Assembly (NCBI RefSeq): GCF_000006565.2
Contig: NC_031472.1
Location: 654,727 to 718,726 of the forward strand
DNA from: Toxoplasma gondii ME49
Lineage: Eukaryota; Apicomplexa; Conoidasida; Eucoccidiorida; Sarcocystidae
DNA length: 64,000 nucleotides
Direction of reading: 5' to 3'
The notes beneath the pieces were generated by a model that searched no databases, was not told where the DNA came from, and worked only from the letters and a program-made list of their open reading frames with translations. Shown here in pieces: positions 33,977 to 44,877 of the stretch. A program made the translations under genes and the position numbers. Every line of letters begins with the position of its first letter. Positions within the stretch are counted from its first letter, which is position 1.

Positions 33977-36900
33977 TTTGCAGGCCTCTGGGAACGCAGA
34001 CCCTTCGGCCTCCAACGCGCTTTGCTGCACATGAAGAGAGCCGACAGCCGAGCAGGCTTGGCGATTTACCTCCCGTATACAACTGAGGCTCCTTCTCTGC
34101 GGGACGATTCAGGGTCCAGCTGCAAAAATTCTCGCCTGCTCCGGAGCAGGCAACGAAGGGGACGCGGTGGCCTCTCCGTCCCAAGGAAAAAAAACTGTCC
34201 ACTCTCCCGCTGGAGTCACAGACAAGAGGCGCGCAAAGGTCAGCGTTGACAAGTTTCACAAGAAGGCAGAAGCGGAGACAAAAGGTAGATGGGAAGGAAA
34301 CATCGACAAGGAAGGGGGAAACAACGGTGTTCGTGTAGACTCGGAGAGTTCGAAACAAAATGTGCAAGTCGGCGAAATCCAGGCAGAGACATCTCCCCAG
34401 AGGGTCAAAGAGAGAAAGGATCGTCGCGTGAGACAATCGGTTCCACGGTCATTTTCTGGTCAGAAGCAGAGGAGGCTGCGATACGGCACAAACGAAAGAG
34501 CAAGGGAATAGACGACCAGCTATTGCTTCTGTTTGCCGTGGAGGGTAGGGCCTCCGCAAGAAAAGGAGAGGAAACGCCTTCGGTGTGGAGGAAAAAGAAG
34601 CTCAGGATAAGGGATTTTCGATGTGACATCCGCAGACCGCAACGAGGTCGCAGACACCGAAAACGCGACAGACACATGCTCCAGCGAGAAAGGTCTCTTT
34701 TCCTGAAAACAGCGTTTACACAACAGAGCAAAGGGAAAAAGATTTCTGGAGGGTGGCGGACGTGTTCATGGTCGTGGTGGTCCGATTGTCATCGACTGCG
34801 CTGAAACTTGTTAGCGCAGCACCCCCTCTGGTCGAGTGGCCATCGGTAGAAGCGTGTTTCCCTCTGTTATTTTCCCCGTAAATACACAGAGTCTTCGTTT
34901 ACCGCAGCTCCACAGAAGAGGAGTTAAAGCTGTACCATGTGCGAATCTCTCAAAAGGAGACGATCCGTTTCTACCCTCCTCCGCCGCCACCCGCTAGCCC
35001 CGTCTCGCGATGGCAGCTTGTCGGAAGAAGAGGTGGGGAAGACGCCACCCCTGTTTGGCAAGACAGCGAGCGCGTTTTCCGGATTTCTTCTTCCACGCTA
35101 AATGCACTGGAGTTCTCCGTTTGCCCCAACGGTTTTCAAAGGCATAAATTCGCCTCAAACCAGGACTTTTCACACTCGGTTCATCAGCAGGACCTGTTCC
35201 TCGACAGCAGTCGAGCTGCGGTTTCCGGGTTGACGCATATACTCAAGGTAGGGAGAAGCATTTAGGGACCTGCTCTGCAGGTAGCCGTCAGAAACCGGTT
35301 GCTGAACTGAGGAGTGAAGTTCCACATTTCTTAAATATCGCAAGGTTTTGCAGGACGCGCACTTTTTTTCTGTAGAGACTTAGAGTGTCTGGCTCCACTA
35401 TCGAGAATTTGAGACGCGCACACCGATCTCCAAATCCAGACAAAACCGTTGGGCAAAGTCCAGTGGTGAATGCCACTCACAGAAGAGGAACCTGAGTTGC
35501 GGACGGTGGAGCGTATAAATCGCTAGCCGAATCTGGTTGTATGGAGCGTCTTCTGTCGCGCGCCTCCAGTTTGGTGGAACCGAAACGTTCCTTTCGGACT
35601 CTTGAGACCTGCACTCCGGCCCTGTCTCACAGTGCAGGAGCTACCACCACTCTTGGCGTCAAAGAGTGTCTGCGTTTGATCTCGTGTCAGTTTGGCACAT
35701 GACACATTCCTTTGTTTCCGCAGGTGTAGTGTAACTACCAGTGGTAAACGTGAGATGGGGGAACGCCTAACGTCATCCCGTCCGTGTGTCAAATGGACAC
35801 CAGACTCAGTGTGGCAAAAGGTGCGCGGTTTCACGGCCCTCAAATGTTTTCTTGTAGCAGTAAGCAAAGACCGAGAAGTGCACTGCTGGTCATTGCCTGC
35901 TCACAAGGCTCCACAAAATCTGACACCGTGAGCGTCGTCGATATTCGCCTCATCGGGCGGCGGCTGAAGGTGCCACCGTGGGTAATGTACTGACCTGCAT
36001 AGTCGTCTCGAGTGTCCAGACTTTCACTAGAAGCCAGAGCCGTTTGTGTTACTTCTGAGATGATCCGAACAGCAAGTTATAATTGAATTTTACTTCGGAG
36101 CCTTTGTGCAGATCCCACGATTTCTCAAACGTCACGGGTAGCCGGCGAAAAAGGCGAGGCTCGAGTTTTGTCGTAAGTCCACGTCACGACGGTGGGAAAC
36201 TTTTGTACCCACGCAAAGTATCTGAGACAATATCTACTTCAAACAAGGCTTTATGCTCCTTGAGGACACCTTGGAAACCCCCTTGAAGCTCACATGCAGT
36301 GCACGCGACACGCAGCCAGTCCACGTAACGCCAAGCCCACCACTTTTCGCCCTGCATGCTGCAAAGTCAACGAACGGGAAGTGACGACATGATGTGTCCC
36401 TTAAAAACTGATCTAGATGTTCGGTTTCCACACTATAGAAACCAAACCACCCAGAATGGTTCACTGAAGAGGCTGGAGAGGGCTCCATCTACCAGTCGTT
36501 TTCCCTCGCAGCTGAAGGGTGTAAGCAACTAGATTAAAGCTCTCCCTCAAGATGGGGCTCTCTCTCGTGCACAAAAAAAACGATTTCTCCTGCAGTGTAT
36601 CCCACACCTGCACCTTTCTGCGGTCCTTCTATATTTCACATTCAGCGAAAAAAACTGAAGGACGAAGTCACAAGGAAGCTCAACCACACAACTCAAGCTC
36701 GTGCCGACTGTACTTGTCGTATCGCCGTTCGTCTCATGAACGGCGTGCTTCTCAGAAAACCCTACATCTATCTCAACGCTGAAACGATGCTCTTTCATGA
36801 CGGTGGCCCTACACACACAAAATGCATGTCACATCTGTTTAAACTCGATGTTGCTCACACCCGGAAGTCAACAGCGCATTTTGCTGCCTCTGTCACACTT

Positions 36901-37208
36901 GAGCGGCACCACTTCGAGCGTCCAATGGTAGAGGGATACAGAACCGTTCCCTGCGTGATCTTATCCATTACTGCACTCTATCCGGTTGTTCTCAAAAGCC
37001 GTCCGTTATTAAATTTGTTCACGGCCCCCTAATGACTCTGCCATCTAATACCGCGGTGCCGTTAATTTCTACAGACTTCCACATTCTGTGAAATTGAGTG
37101 TGGTACGCGCCTAACATCTGAAGCTTCAACACTGAGGTCACCTGTGCGAATGCCGTTCGCCCGACGATTATGCTCCTTAATAATACCATCTTCAGTGCCT
37201 CTCGTATC
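33977..37208. other. Gene-free 3.2 kb: 5' region of the giant gene and 3' region of its neighbour
   Basis: Both flanking genes are on the minus strand, so this interval should contain the promoter and 5' untranslated exon(s) of the giant gene and the 3' untranslated region of the 1,155-aa gene. A CATGTGCAG acceptor at 34025 and a GGGAG|GTAAAT donor near 34072 suggest at least one untranslated upstream exon. No TATA box or coding structure is convincing elsewhere. Confidence 0.5.
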
Positions 37209-40200
37209 CTACGACGTTTCAATTGCACGAGCCACGCAATCGTCCTGGTGGGGACTATGATTCTTCCCCCCTTTTCTGGAGCGCAGGCTTGAGAGCTTTC
37301 GGGTCAACCACATCCCGTGTGACAGTCTATTCGCTGATGAACGGTAATCGCCGCTGTTTGAAGTCAGCGTCTCAATTCCGCTACTCAAATCGCTGTGCCG
37401 CTCTCGGTCCTCTTCCTCGTGGCTTCTGCTGGTCATGCTCTCACGACTCAGCAGACTTCCTGTACGCATCGCGGAGGTCGTTTCCTCTGGCATAGTTAGA
37501 CACGACATGAGAGAGTCAGCGTGTTTCGTCCGTTCCTGATCGGCGTCGATGTTTCCGGCATCTTTATTTACTCGGTGCTTCGACATGGAAAACGCGTGTC
37601 TGAACCAGGCCCCTGCTTTGCGATTTTTCGACACCTCTAGTCCATAATCCTTCCTCTCGTTGCCTGTATCGGCCTCTCGGGAAAGAGATCGCGTTTCGTT
37701 TCTGCCGTTCCGCGAGGCGCGCGGCTCCGATTGATATTTGAATTCTCGCGTTTGCACGCTATTCGACTCCGCCACTCCGTCGACATTGGCAATTCCAGAC
37801 TTTCTGTGTCGCTTGCGGAGCCTGAAGGTAAGCCACCGGGATCGACTTTGCCTCGTGGTTTGGGGGTCCCTGCCAGAGATACTGGGTTTCCCGCCTGTCT
37901 TCCCGCTTGCAGAAACAGCGCCACCCTGCGTATGGGATGCCGAACGAGGGCGTCCTGGAATTGGCCGAAGCAATATCAATTCCAGTGGTCCTGACGAATC
38001 CCTCTTCGCCGCGAGAGAGTGTAGGGAGCTGATTCCTGGTTCATCCGTGGGAGCAAACGTCTCGACCCACACTCCACTTGGCACATGTCTTGCTGCACCC
38101 CCAGCCATTCCAGTGCTGCAGTCAACCGGCGCCTCAATAGACGGTGTAAGCTGCTGACCTGGTGTGGTGGAGATGGCTTGACCTGATTGCGGCACGGAAA
38201 GAAGCGGCGTAGCGCCGACTGCATCGCACCTGCCCTGAGTTGATCGTGTTCCGGATGAACTCTTGCGACGGCTACCCCGCCGAAAATGCCAGCGGGGTGC
38301 CTGGGATTCAGCGTCTCGTGCCGCGGCACCTGCAGCAGCAGCTGCTGCGTTCCCTGCAGCAGTCACGGCCAGTTCACTCCCCAACTGTCTGGCAGCTTCC
38401 AAGGTCCGGAAGTCTTGAAACGCCTTCGCTGCTCCCGACTTATCGTCTATTCGAACACCCGAATGAGACCAGCGCCTACCCCAATTCCGCCAGTGGGCGT
38501 GTCTTCGGTCTGACGCTTCACCGACTACGTAGACTCCCGGCGCAACAACGAGCGGAGGAGGTGGGGGAGCAGCTTCCTGGCGGCTTGCCGACGCCCGCGA
38601 CCCAGTTTCAGGCATGGATCGGCCTCGTTTCATTCCCCCCAATAATGAGCGGCTGTTGCCTTTCCGTGAAAGGGGCTCCGCTATCGACTGGTCCGGAGTC
38701 AGTGCAGCGAATGATGCGGTCTCAAAATCCGTTTCGGCAGTCCTAGTCTTGCCACCTCCAAACATGCGGCCGCGTCGGTCGTGACGTCCTCGGATCGTAC
38801 GCGGCTGCTGTCGCCTTCCCAATACCCGATCCTCCTTCCCGTTGACCGGTGGTGTTGGCGGTGCGGCAGGGTCTATCCGAGTGCCAGCGGGCAAACGACG
38901 GCTCTCTCTAGGCAGGCCTGGGTCGTTTTCGCGTAGCTCGTCAATTGCCTCTAACATGAGAACGTTTTTATCCTCTGAGCCTGCAGACGCGCTGGAACCA
39001 CTGCCTCTTGACGACTGGAGTGTGGTGGTTCGTGGTTCTCTCGTACTTTGCAAGGAAGAATCAGCGGTGGCAGACCAACAGGAGCTGAATTTGCTGACCG
39101 AGTGGTCAGTGGAGAGGCTGCTACGGTTCTCGTTTCGTGCTGAGGTCGCTGAGTCCGTTTCACTTCCGCTCGACGAAGGTTTTGGTGCCTTCGAACTCCT
39201 GTCGATGCCCAAGAGTTCCGACGTTGCCTGTCGTATGCAACCGCCCAGCTTCGAAGCAGCCTCAACCACAAACGCACCAGCACCTGCAAGAGCAGAAGAG
39301 CCGCCCTCGCTATCTTTGTTGAGAGCTAACTGGCGCTTCATTGCAAGTTCTGCAGCCTCGACCTCCCCTCCCGCATTTGCCTCCTCCTCCAGGCTTCGCA
39401 TGCACGCGACCTGCAAGGCTTCCTCCAGCTCTTGTAATTGAAGTCTTTCAACCGAGTCAACTAGAACTGTCCGCATTTGTCGAAGATCTTCGAGAACGCT
39501 GACGACCTCCGGATGCCGATGAAAGGAAGACATAACAAGCGGCTTGTCGGAAGTATAGTACACGCTCGCGAGAGCGCGAGCCAGCTCAATCGACTCGCAC
39601 ATGGCCCGGACATTCGTCAACACGCTTCCCTCTCCCGGTCCACTGCGTCCTGTTCCCTGCACCAACGGCAGGGCGGATCCTTGTGCAACCGCTACCGACG
39701 CAGGCAACGCACTGGGGTTTGTGAGGGAGAGAAGTGTCGCAGCGCCAATCGAAATGTCCCTTTGGAGGGTCGGAGGCTCAACAGACTCCGGTGGAGGCGG
39801 CCGACGCTCCCACGACCACACGTAGTCTGTCTGAGGAGCCGAATCTTGCCTCGGTGGGTGTGCACGGGACGACACAACGTCTACCTCTGTCTCAGGTTTT
39901 GCCACGACCGGCGTCACGACCTGCACAGGCGATACACCGCTGGCGGGCACAGAAATGTCATAGCCAAACGGCACTACAGCCGCGGAGGCTTCAGAGTCCC
40001 TTGTAACCAAGTATCCATCCATGTGGACACACCGGGGTGAGAGAGAGCGCGAGGATAAGAGGCAGCTCGCTCGCGATCCCCACGACTGTGACCGCTTGTC
40101 TCGAAAAGTATTCACGTCCTCGCTGTCCCGAGACGGCTGCCTTCGCGGTGTGTCACTGCAGGACCTCTGTGAGCTAAAGATCAAGTCCTTCCCTGATGCT

Positions 40201-40676
40201 CTGCATCCGTCAAATGAGCTGCGCGGTCGTGACAATTTGCGACGGACAGAGCTGCATTTATCAACGGCGGCTTCATCAAAAATATCAATAACTTGGCCTT
40301 CACCTGATCTACACAGTCCAGCAGACTTCCCTGGAAGTGTAGTTCCACACCAACCAGATGCCCGACAATATCTCGTATTTCCTGCAGAGCGCCCCCTCTG
40401 GTGTTCCGGAAGAGTGTCGTGGACACCCGCAAGCACAATGAACTGGTGGTTGGCGCCGTCTCTGCTGCCAACATTCACGGGAATGCAGCACGGCGAATCA
40501 TGGGGTGAAGCACAAAGGTCTGATCCAGCATGCAGAGATGACCTAGCAAATCCAAGTGAAATCCTTTGTGCCGGTCTGGTGTAATAACGCAGGCGCTGTC
40601 CCTGGTCAGCGGAAACGTAACGCCGCAATACACTATTTTGTAGTGTGAGCTGTGTGTGCTGGGCAGTCGCCGTCAT
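37209..40676 (-). CDS. Single-exon hypothetical protein, 1,155 aa
   Basis: An uninterrupted frame runs from ATG at 40676 (G at -3) to TAG at 37209. I do not recognise the family. Most of the protein is Ser/Arg/Pro-rich and predicted disordered. A helical, conserved-looking core at residues 353-450 carries acidic and hydrophobic heptads (around LQLQELEEALQ). Other features are a proline run near residues 295-302, a second poly-Pro segment in the middle, an Ala-rich stretch, and a basic Ser/Arg-rich C-terminus. There is no signal peptide, membrane segment or catalytic motif. Length, codon use and absence of stops over 3.4 kb make it a real gene although the neighbouring genes have many introns. 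It could be a cytoskeletal or signalling scaffold, but nothing in the sequence decides this. Confidence 0.83.
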   Translation of the reverse strand: MTATAQHTQLTLQNSVLRRYVSADQGQRLRYYTRPAQRISLGFARSSLHAGSDLCASPHDSPCCIPVNVGSRDGANHQFIVLAGVHDTLPEHQRGRSAGNTRYCRASGWCGTTLPGKSAGLCRSGEGQVIDIFDEAAVDKCSSVRRKLSRPRSSFDGCRASGKDLIFSSQRSCSDTPRRQPSRDSEDVNTFRDKRSQSWGSRASCLLSSRSLSPRCVHMDGYLVTRDSEASAAVVPFGYDISVPASGVSPVQVVTPVVAKPETEVDVVSSRAHPPRQDSAPQTDYVWSWERRPPPPESVEPPTLQRDISIGAATLLSLTNPSALPASVAVAQGSALPLVQGTGRSGPGEGSVLTNVRAMCESIELARALASVYYTSDKPLVMSSFHRHPEVVSVLEDLRQMRTVLVDSVERLQLQELEEALQVACMRSLEEEANAGGEVEAAELAMKRQLALNKDSEGGSSALAGAGAFVVEAASKLGGCIRQATSELLGIDRSSKAPKPSSSGSETDSATSARNENRSSLSTDHSVSKFSSCWSATADSSLQSTREPRTTTLQSSRGSGSSASAGSEDKNVLMLEAIDELRENDPGLPRESRRLPAGTRIDPAAPPTPPVNGKEDRVLGRRQQPRTIRGRHDRRGRMFGGGKTRTAETDFETASFAALTPDQSIAEPLSRKGNSRSLLGGMKRGRSMPETGSRASASRQEAAPPPPPLVVAPGVYVVGEASDRRHAHWRNWGRRWSHSGVRIDDKSGAAKAFQDFRTLEAARQLGSELAVTAAGNAAAAAAGAAARDAESQAPRWHFRRGSRRKSSSGTRSTQGRCDAVGATPLLSVPQSGQAISTTPGQQLTPSIEAPVDCSTGMAGGAARHVPSGVWVETFAPTDEPGISSLHSLAAKRDSSGPLELILLRPIPGRPRSASHTQGGAVSASGKTGGKPSISGRDPQTTRQSRSRWLTFRLRKRHRKSGIANVDGVAESNSVQTREFKYQSEPRASRNGRNETRSLSREADTGNERKDYGLEVSKNRKAGAWFRHAFSMSKHRVNKDAGNIDADQERTKHADSLMSCLTMPEETTSAMRTGSLLSRESMTSRSHEEEDRERHSDLSSGIETLTSNSGDYRSSANRLSHGMWLTRKLSSLRSRKGGKNHSPHQDDCVARAIETS

Positions 40677-42922
40677 ACCGGCGGGGCATCAGAACACGCT
40701 GTCAGTTGGCAGAAGAAGCGAAACGAAAAAAAAAACCAAATTCGACAAACCGGCATCAGCTTCCAAGAAGAACGTTAGCATGCTCGGCGGTTTCACCGCA
40801 CGATGAGAAACTGCCAATGCACACTCAGGCCAGTCCGCCCGGTAAGTTCTGGTCAAATTCATACAGGAACGCCCGTCTGCGCTGTCGGACGCACCAAAAG
40901 GTGAAACGGCCGTTGTGAGGATCCCCCTGAACGCGGGTCACGGTTCCTAAAGTCAGTAAGTTAATATCGCTGTTGCCTTGTCCGACGAGCTAGCGTCGCG
41001 GCGACCTACGGGCCTTCAGCCACACGAATGAGCATGCGTTTGGTAGTCGCTGAGGGTCTGAATTGGAGCTCTGAACAACAGAGGCTGAGCCTCGGAATGG
41101 AAAAACTGAAAAGCTCTCAGCGAGGAACACTGCGTAAACACGCAGGCAGCAACTGCAGCAAACGGTACAGAAGCCGTGACGGCAGCAAACGGAAAATGAA
41201 GGTCCAGCATCGTCGATGGACGCGAAAATGTTAAATCCACTAACAGTGACACGAGTACTTTTCCAGCACTTTCTGCCGATGTCACGCATCCATTCCTGGG
41301 GGGGAGTGACGATAGATACTTTTGAAAGGCTGGCTCTTCCTATGAACGAATGGTGTTACTCGCAGTTGTCACGAATCGGGGCTTGACTGGCATCCAGTGG
41401 CTCATTCGACCTAGCAATGAAGCCTGAATTTGTTGGCACGCAGCGTATCGACAAAAAAACCCGTTCGGTGACTGAATCGGTCGCTCACATGCCACAAGGA
41501 AACTGAGATGCTGTCTGCGACTGAGGATCAAGACGCTCGACGAGCTACGGAAGCTGCACGAAATAACGCCAATGCGTCTCTTCAATTGAACCGCTTGCTG
41601 GAAACGTTCCAAAAGTAGACACCTCACATGTCGTCAAAAAAATACTCGCCAAGGCAAACTAGAGTGGTCAGATACGTTTATCTCATGTTGCTCGCGTGTC
41701 GCTTTGTACTTGGATCGACTACGCAGTCAGGCAAGGGTGTCGTCGTGCAGTGGATGGAGCTGGGAGGGTCCGTACAGTTTCACATTCGGTCATTCGGTGT
41801 GGTGGCACGAGTTGGCAGCGCTAGCGGCCAACAGGAGATGCGTCGCGCCGAGCAGGACTCTACCGGCGTTCAAACTGAGAGGTTCCACTGTTGTGGTGCA
41901 TTCCCACAGTTCAGCAACACCCAGCTGAAGCTTTTCAGCTCCTGGTGGACGGTCTTGCCGGTAACTTTTCAAGTGGTTCCTACCGGAGTCCTTACTGGAG
42001 AGCCCAAGGGAGTGCCTTTTGTAACGTGGAGCCCCCCCCTTCTCCTCGGTGGAAGGCCCGAACCGTCACCAGTTCTGCGCAAGCGCTCGGTATCGCATTG
42101 GCATGCCTGGGAGTCACAGCTGTCCAGTCGACAAGGGTCGACAGAGGGCGTGAAGTGGGGCACAATGCATGGCATTCAAGATATCGTTTTTGCTGTAGTT
42201 GTCAGTTGAGGAGGGCACGTGCATGTCTGCTGCAGTAGGCCAGAACGAATACTCTTCATACGCGAGAATTGCTCATGCAAATAAAATGATTGCAGCCAGC
42301 GCAACAGTGCCGAGCTGGTACAAGAAGCGTCATAGTTTGCTAAGGGAACAACACTGCAGTGCTCTCAGGTGCGCAGACTCCTCTATTGAAGAGACGCTCT
42401 CTTAGCGAGCTGTTCATAGTTAGTTTCGTATGGCAATTGTTACTTTTGGGAAACGATAGTTTTTGCCGAAGGCACTCCCCAGCGGCATCGGGGCAGGGCC
42501 AGTTGCGACGAGAATACACCAGAGCGCCGACAACTTAGGCTTGCTGCACAACAGTCATATTGGCACGACCTCTGATTCGATACGAGCTACTGCTTTCCGC
42601 AGCTAGGCAGCTGTAGTGAATTAGAAACTTGCAGAAGTGCTCACGCGCGTAGTTCAGGTAGTCGGTTAGTGGCCAAGGGAGGTAGTCGGACATCCGAGAA
42701 ATGTCACGGGGTAGCCGCCTGATTGAAGAAATGTGGACAACGGGCAGAAACTCGCAATACAACAAGCCTTACTACACGGTATGGGTAGCGTAGGAGCAAA
42801 AGGGGGGGTGATACAACAAGTATCGTGGCACAGAGAGCGGAACATCCGTAGAACAACACACGGAACCACCTGTATATCAACAGCAATTATGAAATCCTTG
42901 GCGGAATACGGTATCACGCATC
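40677..42922. other. Gene-free 2.2 kb between two minus-strand genes
   Basis: The interval should hold the promoter and 5' untranslated region of the 1,155-aa gene and the 3' untranslated region of the rhomboid gene. A 193-codon plus-strand frame at 41628-42209 has no family signal and no consistent codon bias. I find nothing else. Confidence 0.5.
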
Positions 42923-44120
42923 TTACTTCGGCAGGTCCTCTATTTCTTTATTATAGTAGCAGACCAAAGCTACGCCAGCCAGGAACCCTCCTAGATGGCC
43001 AAAGGTATCCACTGCAAAAATTTAGTGCAGCAAAACTTCGCTCAACAGAAGTACTGAACCTTCTACCTGTTCGCCCAAACGACAAAAAGTATATCAACAC
43101 AGCGAGAATGCAAATGTCCATAGAATAGATTCGTTTCAGTTCTTCGGAAAGCTTGCACCAGACCACGCTGACCTCTGCCGCCATGCCACCAATGATACCT
43201 GTGGCATGTCCTGTGATGGAAACGCCATTCTTTTTCAGCGGAAACAAGTCTTACCGAAGCCTGCAGTGCTAGCACCCACCGACTGTCAAGCAACACACGA
43301 AATCAGCTTCATCCGGATCGTGTACGTTACTTTAACTGACCAGCTTACTAAGGCCCACGGTTGCATCAACATAGACAGCAGGTTTCCGACAATAGCTGTT
43401 GGCAAGGAAGTGTGCACATCACTAATTCCACGCTCTTTTCGGAAACTCACCGGAAAGAAAGTAGGTCACCAGGAACTTTTTTGTCCCGTATCGTTCCTCC
43501 AGACGAAGGCTGATATGCTGTAGAGAGTAGAGATTAGATACCTATTGCCATCCACCAAATCGAAGGACCCACCAAGATAAATACCAAGTTAAGCACTAAG
43601 TGCAAAATTGTGGCATGTAGGAACAGAGGGGTAACAACTCTCCAGAGCTGAAAATTGCTGATGGCGGCATCGATTACCATGATCCGTTAGGCAGTGGCGA
43701 AGAGTGTACAAACCTGAAAGCAGGTGCGTAAGCGGCACCCAGGAGCATGAGCGTCCGTTCGTTCGGCTGAACCGGTCTCATTTCTATGTAAGTGTCATAC
43801 GCGCACTGCCTGTGTACAACCTGACCTCGTAGCTCCTCGATAGCACGCATGATATAATATACATGATGATCTGTGCAACTGTAATCCATACAATGGACCT
43901 ACAAACATGGGCTGCAGTAGAGGAATTCAGTACCGAAGGTAAAAGACTGACTTGTCCCATGAAATTCCAGGGAATACTGCGACCACCGGCATATGACCAC
44001 CAGCAAATACGAGATGGCAGCTGCACTTCACTCACCTGTGTCTTTCCAGCTTCTGAGGGTTCTGTCACCGCTGTTCAGGAGGCTTTGAGTCTCCACATCT
44101 GATCCATCAGACGAAGCCAT
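42923..44120 (-). CDS. Rhomboid intramembrane serine protease (ROM family), 219 aa, nine exons
   Basis: Exons in transcript order: 44120-44036, 43911-43826, 43766-43714, 43657-43585, 43517-43451, 43395-43349, 43282-43255, 43198-43067, 43011-42923. All junctions keep phase and the total is 660 nt. Rhomboid hallmarks: membrane segment 1 at about 33-52; LGA loop; W80-R81; F-L-H89-x4-H94-x3-N98; L-E-x-R-Y-G near 105-110; catalytic motif G140-A-S142-T; and G-H196-L-G-G for the catalytic histidine. Six membrane segments are visible, and the protein ends 11 residues after the last one in N-K-E-I-E-D-L-P-K. From family knowledge, these enzymes cleave single-pass membrane proteins, and in Apicomplexa they process adhesins or act in mitochondria. 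There is no mitochondrial presequence, so a secretory-pathway location is more likely. I cannot say which numbered ROM it is. Confidence 0.93.
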
Positions 44121-44877
44121 TGAGACTGAAACTGTGGTTCCGCGTTATCTAATCCAGTTAGCACTCCAGCAGCTCCAGTCTGCGTGATCAGTAGTGGCTC
44201 ACGTCAACTCTTCTGGAATGACTCTATTGGCGATGCACGTACACGGCGTGCTACGTGCAGCAATGTAGCCACCTAGGGGCATAGGTTGTTGAGAACTGCG
44301 ATGTACAGACAGCAGCTCGCCAGACGTTCGCTTTTCCTCGAAATCGCATCTACCACCCCGCTGGAGCTTACAGTTTTCGTGGTTGTGCATTCCTCACTAA
44401 TTTTTTAAAGAGGAGACACTCCGGTCGGTCTCCTGAACAACACTGCAAAGCACAGAGAAAGAAAGGGACTGAGGGCCTCGATGGTGTTCAGAGCCGTGTT
44501 GCGGATGTGGAGACGCAGTTTTTTCGTCTGCCGTGCGCTGGCAGCGGCCGCATGCAGCATGCGCATAAGACGCCCGTTACAGAAATCGATACTACCAAGC
44601 AATGTGCTCGGGCCTCACATTAATGCAAGTTCTTTTCCTCCGCAGTGTTCGTTGGGTAACTCACTTTAAAAATACCTGCTCCTGTGCGTGACGGGCACTG
44701 TCCACTTCATGTGGAAAAATAGCAGCTGCCACTTGAACTACTGTCGTTGTGTTGGCATGTTGGCAGCCGGCACACCAGTTGCATTGCCCAAATATCTTCT
44801 TTTCACGGGACACGTGGTGTGAAAGCTCTAAATGTTTGCCTTCAAAGGGCCCGTATGACAAGCGGTGCGGTGCAGCA
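44121..44877. promoter_or_regulatory. Shared upstream region of divergent rhomboid and 149-aa genes
   Basis: The start codons of the rhomboid gene (minus) and the small hypothetical gene (plus) face away from each other across 757 bases, which must contain both promoters. I see no TATA box or clear initiator. A CGCATGC-containing segment near 44552-44562 resembles GCATGC elements associated with ApiAP2 factors, but that is weak evidence. Confidence 0.4.

Noticed and set aside
41628..42209. 193-codon plus-strand frame
   Set aside because: It has no recognisable domain and no splice partners, lies in probable untranslated spacer between two minus-strand genes, and its composition is unlike the neighbouring coding exons.
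43199..43240. G-H-A-T-G-I-I-G-G as the rhomboid histidine motif
   Set aside because: Using the next acceptor (CCACAG at 43201-43199) gives the normal G-A-S-T-A-G-F-G-I-I-G-G helix, and the real histidine motif G-H-L-G-G lies in the last exon.
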